Assembly (NCBI GenBank): GCA_902495955.1
Contig: CABUZE010000010.1
Coordinates: 1-11,822 of the forward strand
Length of the DNA stretch: 11,822 nt
Source: an uncultured Collinsella sp.
Lineage (GTDB): Bacteria; Actinomycetota; Coriobacteriia; Coriobacteriales; Coriobacteriaceae
Direction of reading: 5' to 3'
Of the stretch, positions 6,089-11,822 are shown in pieces. The position numbers and the translations under genes were made by a program. The notes below the pieces were generated by a model. That model saw only the letters and a list, made by a program, of their open reading frames with translations. It was not told where the DNA came from and did not search any database. Each line of letters opens with the position of its first letter. Positions within the stretch are counted from its first letter, which is position 1.

Positions 6089-6793
6089 GTGAGCTTTATC
6101 AATACCATTCGTGAGGACATCAAGACCGTCCAGGCGCAAGACCCCGCCGCGCAAAACGGTCTGGTCATCTTCCTTTCCTACCCCGGCTTGCACGCCAAGT
6201 GGAACCACGTGCCCGAGCACTGGCTGTGGGAACACGGCCATCGATCTCTCGCCCGTGTGCTCTCGCAAATCACCCGCCACATCACCGGCGTCGAGATTCA
6301 TCCCGCCGCGCAGATCGGCAAGCACTTCTTTATCGACCACGCCATGGGCGTCGTCATCGGCGAGACTGCCATCGTGGGCGACAACTGTGTGCTCTACCAG
6401 GGCGTCACGCTCGGCGGCACCGGCAACGAGACCGGCAAGCGCCACCCCACCCTGGGCAACAACGTCACCGTGGGCACGGGCGCCAAGGTGCTCGGCAACA
6501 TTCGCATCGGTAATAACGTCAAAATCGGCGGCAACTCGGTCGTCGTCAAGGACGTGCCCGACAACTGCACCGTCGTGGGCGTTCCCGGGCGCATCATCAA
6601 GCGCAACGGCTGCCGCGTGTTCGAGGAGAGCTTCGACGCCAAGCAGCATCGCGAGTACATGCCCGACGATGCCGCCGAGCAGAGCGCCCTCAACCGTCAG
6701 GGCATCACCGAAAACGCCCGTCGCGTCAAAGAACTCGAGCAAGAGGTGGCCGAGCTCAAAGCCCTCGTCGCCAAGCTCGTGGACGAACGCTAG
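6089..6793 (+). CDS. cysE: Serine O-acetyltransferase
   Basis: 234 residues. It transfers acetyl from acetyl-CoA to L-serine, giving O-acetylserine, the carbon precursor of cysteine. After an N-terminal helical part (1-68) comes a left-handed beta-helix of hexapeptide repeats (about 69-170). It contains [20 protein letters not shown] (71-90) with the conserved D83-H84 pair, GVTLGGTG (105-112), RHP (118-120) and VVGVPGRII (162-170). The chain matches the short bacterial SATs that lack the large N-terminal domain of the 273-residue E. coli enzyme. Residues 203-232 form a heptad-like Leu/Val/Glu/Lys coiled coil and the protein ends in Glu-Arg, so the Ile-ended tail that binds CysK in E. coli is absent. 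The GTG at 6089 has GGGAGG 7 bases upstream; an ATG at 6014 would lie ahead of the promoter. No cysK is adjacent. Confidence 0.93.
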   Translation: MSFINTIREDIKTVQAQDPAAQNGLVIFLSYPGLHAKWNHVPEHWLWEHGHRSLARVLSQITRHITGVEIHPAAQIGKHFFIDHAMGVVIGETAIVGDNCVLYQGVTLGGTGNETGKRHPTLGNNVTVGTGAKVLGNIRIGNNVKIGGNSVVVKDVPDNCTVVGVPGRIIKRNGCRVFEESFDAKQHREYMPDDAAEQSALNRQGITENARRVKELEQEVAELKALVAKLVDER

Positions 6794-6831
6794 GGCCGCG
6801 GGCAACCGTCACAGCATGAACGCCAACACAA

Positions 6832-6870
6832 AAGGCGCGCCAGGGAATCCGCCCCCGGCGCGCCTTCTTT
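6832..6870. terminator. Bidirectional terminator between cysE and the ABC operon
   Basis: AAGGCGCGCC (6832-6841) pairs perfectly with GGCGCGCCTT (6857-6866), with an inner GGG/CCC extension. The plus strand continues CTTTTC and the minus strand TTTTGTG, so it can end both the plus-strand cysE transcript and the minus-strand marR-ABC operon, whose last stop is at 6905. Confidence 0.85.
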
Positions 6871-6904
6871 TCGATGTGACATGCGGGACTGCCCCTTTGT
6901 CACC

Positions 6905-8911
6905 TTATGCGAACTGGCTTAGGTAGAGGTCGGCATAAGCGCCCTCGGCAGCCAGCAGCTCCTTGTGCGTACCCTGTTCGATGATATTGCCGTGATCCAT
7001 GACCAGGATGAGATCGGCATCGACGATCGTCGACAGACGGTGCGCGATCACAAAGCTCGTGCGCCCGCGCATGAGCGCATCCATGGCACGGCCGATGGCG
7101 AGCTCGGTGCGCGTGTCCACGCTCGACGTCGCCTCGTCCAGGATGAGGATCGCCGGGTTGTTGAGCAGCACGCGCGCGATGGTCAGCAGCTGACGTTGGC
7201 CCTGGCTGATGCTCTCGGCATCGTTAGCCACACGCGTGTCGTAGCCCTGCGGCATAGTGCGCACAAAGAAGTCGACCTGAGCGGCACGTGCGGCCGCGAC
7301 AATCTCCTCGCGCGTCGCCTCGGGACAGCCATAGGCGATGTTCTCGGCAATGGTGCCATCGAACAGCCAGGCGTCCTGCAACACCATGCCAAACTGCTGG
7401 CGCAGCTCGCCGCGATCCATGCGGCTCGTGTCCACACCGTCGAGGGTAATGCGGCCACCGTCGATCTCGTAGAAGCGCATGAGCAGATTGATGAGCGTGG
7501 TCTTACCCGCACCCGTGGTTCCCACCACTGCGATCTTCTGACCCGGCTCGGCGGTAAACGACACGTCGCGCATAAGCGGCTTGTCGGGCGAATATCCAAA
7601 GCGCACGTGCTCAAAAGCGACACGGCCCTCCACCTTGCCCGGCAGCTTGGCGGCGGCCGCCGGCAACGGATCGGCTTCCATCTCGGACTCGTCGAGCAGG
7701 TCGAACACGCGCTCGGCGCTCGCCAGCGCGCTCTGCAGCGAGTTAAAGGTAAACGACAGCTGCGTCATGGGCTCGGACGCCTCATAGATAAACTGGAAGA
7801 ACGCCTGGAACACGCCGACGGTCATATGCCCGGCAACCAACATGCTGCAGCCCACAAGCGCAATCACGATTTGCGCCAAGCGGCCGATAAAGCGCACCGC
7901 GGGACCGACGGCGTTAATCATAAAGTCGGCCTTGGCACTCACGCGTGCCAGCTCGCCCGAGGCCTGGTGCACCTCGGCAGAACTCTGACGCTCGCGGTTA
8001 AACGCGCGAATCACCAGACGACCCGAGTAGCCCTCCTCAACCGCACTCGTAATCTTTGACACCCACTCCTGGCGCTCACCGGTTACGTCATGCGTGCGGC
8101 GCGAGACCACCTTGGTCACCAGCAGCGATACCGCCGTAAAGAACAAAAAGACGAGCGTGAGCGGCACGCTAAACACGAACATCACGCTCACGGCGCCCAC
8201 CACGGTACCGATCGACACCAGAAGCTGCAGCAAGCCGCGCTGCATGCTCTCGGACATCTTGTCCAAGTCGTTGGTCGCGCGGCTGACGACCTCGCCGGGA
8301 CGATGCGCGTCAAAATAGGCAAGCGGCAGACGATTGAGCTTTTGAGCGATGCGGTTACGCAGACGCAGGTTGAGGCGTTCGGCCACGCTCGACATCAAAA
8401 AGCTCTGGAGCGCGTAGAACGAGGCAGCGGCCGTCCAGATCATAAAGTAGATGAAGATGGTCCTGCCGCAGTTCTCCCAGGTGATGCTGAAAGTGGTGTC
8501 GTTGGCAAACGCCACCTGAATGTGGCCCCATAGCTCATCGATCACGCGGGCGCTATATGCCGGCGCAGCGGTGTTAAAGATGGCATAGAACACAATGCTC
8601 GCGAACACGATATAGAAGCGCCAATGGTCGCCGGCAGCCTCGCTCCACAGGCGGCGCACCGTCGCCCAGGTGTCGCGGGGTTTCTCGTCCTCGTCCTCGT
8701 CGTCCACATCGCGCATGCGCTCTGCCTCAGCGCGGGCGCGCTCGTCCTCGGCGCGTTCGTTTTCCTCATAGAGCGCCTGGCGGCGAGCCTCGCGCGCGGC
8801 TGCAGCCTTGGCGGCCTCATCCAGCTCGGGCGCTACGGCAGACGTTTCCTCAACCAGTCCCGCGGCAACGGCGTCATCAACGCTGGCCTGCTTCCTGAGC
8901 TCCTCGGTCAT
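6905..8911 (-). CDS. Heterodimeric ABC exporter, subunit B (consensus Walker B)
   Basis: 668 residues, a half-transporter. Residues 1-80 are an unusual charged extension rich in Ala, Glu, Arg and Asp, ending in an acidic run (DVDDEDEDE, 68-76). Six membrane helices follow within about 95-385. The nucleotide-binding domain (about 428-668) has Walker A GTTGAGKTT (464-472), Q-loop Q512, a deviant signature ISQGQ (568-572) instead of LSGGQ, Walker B ILILDE (588-593) with catalytic E593, and switch H624. Its deviant signature pairs with subunit A's defective Walker B to make the degenerate ATP site. The ATG at 8911 is chosen over the in-frame GTG at 8920, because GGGAGG is 8 bases from the ATG but abuts the GTG. 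One base separates it from the stop of subunit A, whose last codons contain the RBS. Export substrate is unknown; peptides, lipids or drugs are all possible. Confidence 0.94.
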   Translation of the reverse strand: MTEELRKQASVDDAVAAGLVEETSAVAPELDEAAKAAAAREARRQALYEENERAEDERARAEAERMRDVDDEDEDEKPRDTWATVRRLWSEAAGDHWRFYIVFASIVFYAIFNTAAPAYSARVIDELWGHIQVAFANDTTFSITWENCGRTIFIYFMIWTAAASFYALQSFLMSSVAERLNLRLRNRIAQKLNRLPLAYFDAHRPGEVVSRATNDLDKMSESMQRGLLQLLVSIGTVVGAVSVMFVFSVPLTLVFLFFTAVSLLVTKVVSRRTHDVTGERQEWVSKITSAVEEGYSGRLVIRAFNRERQSSAEVHQASGELARVSAKADFMINAVGPAVRFIGRLAQIVIALVGCSMLVAGHMTVGVFQAFFQFIYEASEPMTQLSFTFNSLQSALASAERVFDLLDESEMEADPLPAAAAKLPGKVEGRVAFEHVRFGYSPDKPLMRDVSFTAEPGQKIAVVGTTGAGKTTLINLLMRFYEIDGGRITLDGVDTSRMDRGELRQQFGMVLQDAWLFDGTIAENIAYGCPEATREEIVAAARAAQVDFFVRTMPQGYDTRVANDAESISQGQRQLLTIARVLLNNPAILILDEATSSVDTRTELAIGRAMDALMRGRTSFVIAHRLSTIVDADLILVMDHGNIIEQGTHKELLAAEGAYADLYLSQFA

Positions 8912-8912
8912 G

Positions 8913-10649
8913 CTACTCACCTCCCTTCATCTGCGATTCCGCGATGGCGCGGTACACCTCGCAGGTTTCCATAAGCTCGCCATGCGTGCCCAAGCCCACA
9001 ACCTCGCCGTCCTTGAGCACGACGATCTGGTCGGCGTGCAAGATCGTCGAGATGCGCTGGGCGATGATGAGCACCGCGGCATCGCGCGTCTCGTCCTGCA
9101 GCGCATGGCGCAGGGCGGCATCGGTCTTAAAGTCCAGGGCCGAAAAACTGTCGTCGAAGATATATAGATCGGCGCGCTTCATGAGTGCGCGAGCGATCGC
9201 CAGGCGCTGGCGCTGACCGCCCGAAAAGTTCGTGCCGCCCTGGGATACCGGCGTATCGAGCCCCTGCGGCTGATCGAGCACAAAGGTGCTCTGGGCAACC
9301 TCCAGCGCATGGAGCATGTCAGCCTCGGTCGCGCCCTCGTTGCCAAAGCGCAGGTTGCTCGCCACCGTACCCGAGAACAGCCACGCCTTCTGCGGCACGC
9401 AAGCGATATGCCCGCGAATCTCACCTTGCGAAAGGTCGCGCAGATCGACGCCGTTCAGGCGAATGGTGCCCTTTGTGGCATCGTGGAAGCGGAGCAAGAG
9501 CTTGGCCACCGTCGACTTGCCCGAACCCGTCGAGCCCACAATTGCCGTGGTCTGGCCACGGCGACAGGCAAAGCTCAGGTCGCACAGGGTGTCCTCGTCG
9601 GCATCGTCAAAACGGAACGACATATGGTCGAACACGGCCACCGCGTCGGCACCATCAACAGGCTCCGCCGCGCACGTGTCCAGCGTGCACTTGCCGTCCA
9701 CAATGCTCGGCTCGATTTCGAGCACCTGCTGCGCACGGTTGAGGCACGCCGCAGCGCGCGGAAGCGTCAGAATCACCATCTGCGCCATCATCACAAAGAA
9801 CAGGATCAGGATCGCATACTCCAGCACGGCCGAGATGCTGCCGATTTGCATGGCATGGACGCCCACGCGGTTGCCGCCCACCCACAGCACCGCCACCTCG
9901 GCGATGTTCATCAAAAAGAAGCTGGAACTGTCGAGACCCACAAACAGGTGGTTGACCTTGATGGCGTTGGCCGCGTAATCGCTAAACACCTCGTCCAGGC
10001 GCTGCTCCTCGTGGCGCTCCTTGTTAAATGCGCGGATGACGCGCACGCCCACGATGTTCTCGCGCAGCACCACGTTCATGCGGTCGATAAAGCTCTGCAG
10101 GCGCATAAAGATCGGCGCGGCGTTAGCCACCGTAAAGACCGCCGCCACCAGCACGATCGCAACCACCACGCCCAGCAGCGTGCCCATGGCGGGATCGATG
10201 AACCAAGCAAAAATGATGCCTGCCACGGCCAAGAACGGCACCGGCAGCACCAACTGAATCGTCTGAAGGACAGCTTGCTGAATCACGTTGATGTCGTTGA
10301 GCGAGCGCGTGATCATCGAACCCGTGCCAAAGCGCTCAAAGTCGCTGGCGGACAGCTCGAGCGACTTGTCGTACACGGCATTGCGGATATCGCAGGCCAC
10401 GTTGGCGGCCAGGCGCGCCGAAAGATAGCAGCCCAACACCGTGCCGCCGCTGGCCATGCCGGTCGCGATAAGCATGTACAGGCCGTTGCGTAAAATATAG
10501 TCGACATCGCCCGTGGTAATACCGGTGTTGACCATGTTCGCCAGCATCGTGGGAACCAACAGCGTACCGACGTTATCTATCAGCACCGCAAACAGCGTCA
10601 CCGCAACCAGACCGCGGTACGGCCTCATAAACCTCATTAAGAGTCGCAT
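8913..10649 (-). CDS. Heterodimeric ABC exporter, subunit A (degenerate Walker B)
   Basis: 578 residues, a standard-length half-transporter. Six membrane helices lie within about 12-300, followed by a nucleotide-binding domain (about 336-575): Walker A GSTGSGKST (372-380), Q-loop Q420, intact signature FSGGQ (475-479), Walker B LYIFDD (495-500) in which D500 replaces the catalytic Glu, and AQR (530-532) in which Q531 replaces the switch His. These substitutions are those known from the noncanonical halves of TM287/288, BmrCD and LmrCD-type exporters, so this subunit should need subunit B for turnover. Its ATG (10649) lies inside the end of marR, a 13-bp overlap (10637-10649), with GAGGGG 5 bases upstream, implying translational coupling to the regulator. 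Confidence 0.94.
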   Translation of the reverse strand: MRLLMRFMRPYRGLVAVTLFAVLIDNVGTLLVPTMLANMVNTGITTGDVDYILRNGLYMLIATGMASGGTVLGCYLSARLAANVACDIRNAVYDKSLELSASDFERFGTGSMITRSLNDINVIQQAVLQTIQLVLPVPFLAVAGIIFAWFIDPAMGTLLGVVVAIVLVAAVFTVANAAPIFMRLQSFIDRMNVVLRENIVGVRVIRAFNKERHEEQRLDEVFSDYAANAIKVNHLFVGLDSSSFFLMNIAEVAVLWVGGNRVGVHAMQIGSISAVLEYAILILFFVMMAQMVILTLPRAAACLNRAQQVLEIEPSIVDGKCTLDTCAAEPVDGADAVAVFDHMSFRFDDADEDTLCDLSFACRRGQTTAIVGSTGSGKSTVAKLLLRFHDATKGTIRLNGVDLRDLSQGEIRGHIACVPQKAWLFSGTVASNLRFGNEGATEADMLHALEVAQSTFVLDQPQGLDTPVSQGGTNFSGGQRQRLAIARALMKRADLYIFDDSFSALDFKTDAALRHALQDETRDAAVLIIAQRISTILHADQIVVLKDGEVVGLGTHGELMETCEVYRAIAESQMKGGE

Positions 10650-11137
10650 GTGTCCCCCTCGCCCTTATCGTCAGCCTCGTTCTCGGCGGCCACTTGCCGT
10701 TTAAATGCCTCGCACTCTTCGTTCAGAACATGGGAGAATTTACCGACCAGGCGCATGATCTCGCGCTGTTCCCACGGCTCGAGCGCTTCGAATGCCTGCT
10801 GCTCGGCTTTTTGCGCCGGCAACGCGTAGCGCTTGGCAAACCGCACGCCTTCTTCGGTCAGTCGCACAACCTTGTTCTTACGACTACCCTCGGCAAACTC
10901 CAACGTCGCAAGCCCTCGCGCCCTAAGCGTCTTAATCGCCGAATTGATGGTCTGTTTGCTGTAGAACCATTCACTCGTCAGCCGACTCACGGCAACGCTT
11001 CCGCCCGCCGCACTCGTGTCGACGAGCATCCAGTAGGCGCAGTCCGAAAGACCGCAGGTGCGTGCGAACTCCGAATAGATACGGTCAAGCCCGTTGAGCA
11101 TCCGGTCGAAATCGACCAGGCTAACTGCACTATTCAT
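10637..11137 (-). CDS. MarR-family transcriptional regulator
   Basis: 166 residues, a winged-helix regulator. The N-terminal helices (4-30) are followed by the helix-turn-helix (about 47-74, with WFYSKQTINSAIKTLRARGL at 57-76) and a beta wing (LEFAEGSRKNKVVRLTEEG, 79-97). C-terminal dimerisation helices end in an acidic tail. KQTINSAIKTLRARGL is the typical MarR recognition-helix region. As the first gene of a three-gene operon with an ABC exporter it most likely represses the operon until a ligand binds. The start is uncertain: ATG 11137 has GGTGGGAG directly upstream with short spacing, while an in-frame ATG at 11149 has no RBS but lies next to the operator repeats. Confidence 0.9.
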   Translation of the reverse strand: MNSAVSLVDFDRMLNGLDRIYSEFARTCGLSDCAYWMLVDTSAAGGSVAVSRLTSEWFYSKQTINSAIKTLRARGLATLEFAEGSRKNKVVRLTEEGVRFAKRYALPAQKAEQQAFEALEPWEQREIMRLVGKFSHVLNEECEAFKRQVAAENEADDKGEGDTCDS

Positions 11138-11150
11138 CTCTCCCACCATT

Positions 11151-11208
11151 CGATAGTCCGAGTTTTGACCAATTTATATCTCTACATTAGTCCGAGTTTT
11201 GACTATCG
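11151..11208. promoter_or_regulatory. Tandem operator of the marR-ABC operon
   Basis: The 16-mer TAGTCCGAGTTTTGAC occurs twice in direct orientation, at 11154-11169 and 11188-11203, 34 bp apart start to start. Each copy is itself a gapped dyad, TAGTC-N8-GAC(TA). The outer ends form perfect 8-bp inverted arms, CGATAGTC (11151-11158) and GACTATCG (11201-11208). One copy overlaps the promoter spacer and the other lies between promoter and start codon, the expected place for a repressor. Binding by the MarR protein encoded just downstream is an inference from position. Confidence 0.7.
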
Positions 11209-11212
11209 TCAA
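11184..11212 (-). promoter_or_regulatory. Promoter of the marR-ABC operon
   Basis: On the minus strand TTGACG (11212-11207) is a near-consensus -35, followed after exactly 17 bp by TAATGT (11189-11184), a modest -10. One operator repeat fills the spacer. A competing -10, TATAAA (11178-11173), lies slightly downstream but has no good -35. Confidence 0.5.
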
Positions 11213-11254
11213 TAAGCTCGTTGTTTATGGTCGGCTCTACATAAGCATATCGAC

Positions 11255-11290
11255 AAAAAAGACCGCCGGCGCGGGGGCGGCGCCGGCGGT
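11255..11290 (-). terminator. Terminator of the small hypothetical gene
   Basis: A perfect 11-bp GC-rich stem: 11290-11280 pairs with 11272-11262 around a 7-base loop. On the minus strand it is followed by CTTTTTTG, a six-U tract. It separates the 96-residue gene from the marR promoter, which starts about 43 bases further on. Confidence 0.92.
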
Positions 11291-11316
11291 TGCAAGAGAA
11301 TATCGATTGTTGGCTG

Positions 11317-11607
11317 TTAGGCAGCGACGGCCTCGTAGACCGTGGCGCCCGAGAAGCTGTCGCGCAGGCTCTTGCCGCAGATCCACGGCAGTTCGACGAC
11401 CTCGCAGACCGTGTTGACCAGCTCGGAGCAGTCAGTAAAGTGGCCCTTATCGTTGAGGGCCTCGCAATCCTGGACACGCCAATAGCCATCGGTGTGCGTG
11501 ATGTAGTACTCGTGATCGTTAATCGACACGAAAGCGCGCGTCTTGGAACGCAGCAGCTTCAGAAATCCTTCGAAGTCGGTCTCGACGACATCTCCAGCCT
11601 GGAACAT
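11317..11607 (-). CDS. Small hypothetical protein, 96 residues
   Basis: Family not recognised. The protein is soluble and acidic, with no membrane segment or signal peptide. It starts MFQAGDVVETDFEGFLKLLR and has a Tyr/Trp-rich centre (HEYYITHTDGYWRVQDCEAL, 32-51) and four cysteines (C48, C60, C68, C77). Apparent alternating strands in the N-terminal half suggest a small alpha/beta fold; this is only an impression. AGGAGG lies 7 bases upstream of the ATG and a strong terminator follows the stop, so it is very probably an expressed, well-translated single gene. A long, A/T-rich upstream region with dyads hints at regulation. Confidence 0.82.
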   Translation of the reverse strand: MFQAGDVVETDFEGFLKLLRSKTRAFVSINDHEYYITHTDGYWRVQDCEALNDKGHFTDCSELVNTVCEVVELPWICGKSLRDSFSGATVYEAVAA

Positions 11608-11642
11608 GATTTACCTCCTGGCCCGGCGCCACCATGGCGCGT

Positions 11643-11766
11643 TGATAAACGTTGGTGCTCCTTTAGTAAAACCTTTATCAGAGCTTATGCGCACATCATT
11701 TAGGCAAGTGGTAAAAAACCGCAGGGTAGACGGGATAAAACGTTTAACCATCCCACCGGTTTATCA
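11643..11766. promoter_or_regulatory. Repeat- and dyad-rich region upstream of the small gene
   Basis: The motif TTTATCA occurs at 11674-11680 and 11760-11766, with an inverted copy TGATAAA at 11643-11649. A dyad GGGAT-N13-ATCCC (11732-11754) encloses the perfect palindrome AAACGTTT (11738-11745), whose central CG resembles LacI-family operators. A partial copy, GATAAACGTT, lies at 11644-11653. No convincing -35/-10 pair was found for the downstream gene. Confidence 0.3.
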
Positions 11767-11822
11767 CATTCTGGCTGAAGTTTTATGCAAACCAACTTTT
11801 CCACTTGGTAGCTTGCATTGTG

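Noticed and set aside
9309..10493. 394-codon open frame on the plus strand opposite exporter subunit A
   Set aside because: His/Arg/Ala-rich translation typical of a shadow frame; the minus strand encodes an unmistakable ABC transporter.
11154..11203. Start of a CRISPR array at the 16-bp direct repeats
   Set aside because: Only two copies, too short for CRISPR repeats, placed exactly over a promoter, and no cas genes nearby.

Overview
The window is most likely chromosomal DNA from a Collinsella-like member of the Coriobacteriia (Actinomycetota). This is inferred from gene content, GC-rich third codon positions, strong AGGAGG/GGGAGG ribosome binding sites and the overall look of the proteins; no 16S or other phylogenetic marker is present. 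It is a mostly ordinary housekeeping and accessory stretch: nine protein genes and one tRNA, no phage, CRISPR array or recognisable insertion sequence.

Layout. A minus-strand gene at 40-1821 fuses a TadA-type tRNA adenosine deaminase to a complete glycerate 2-kinase. It diverges from a tRNA-Ser(UGA) gene (1873-1962) that carries its own CCA. The tRNA runs tail to tail, with only three bases between, into a TetR-type regulator (1966-2550, minus). A divergent lemA (2763-3314, plus) follows. The 558-base lemA-ilvE gap (3315-3872) has no convincing gene but is packed with inverted repeats: a perfect 16-bp terminator, a 201-bp lower-GC element bounded by 20-bp inverted repeats, a minus-strand terminator, and a 125-bp nested palindrome. 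Next come ilvE (3873-4925, minus), a DedA-family membrane protein (5217-5864, minus) and a divergent cysE (6089-6793, plus).

The right third is one minus-strand operon, marR - ABC subunit A - ABC subunit B (11137 down to 6905). The genes overlap by 13 bp or are separated by 1 bp, so they should be translationally coupled. The two ABC half-transporters show the complementary motif losses of a heterodimeric exporter with one degenerate ATP site. The marR promoter region holds two 16-bp direct repeats framed by 8-bp inverted arms, one copy filling the -35/-10 spacer. This looks like a self-repressed, substrate-inducible exporter. The last gene (11317-11607, minus) is a 96-residue protein of unknown function with a strong RBS and a strong terminator.

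The least explained items are the TadA-glycerate kinase fusion, the stacked palindromic elements between lemA and ilvE, and the architecture of the marR operator. Nothing here proves a new biological system. The intergenic elements are the best candidates for an undescribed repeat or RNA family.
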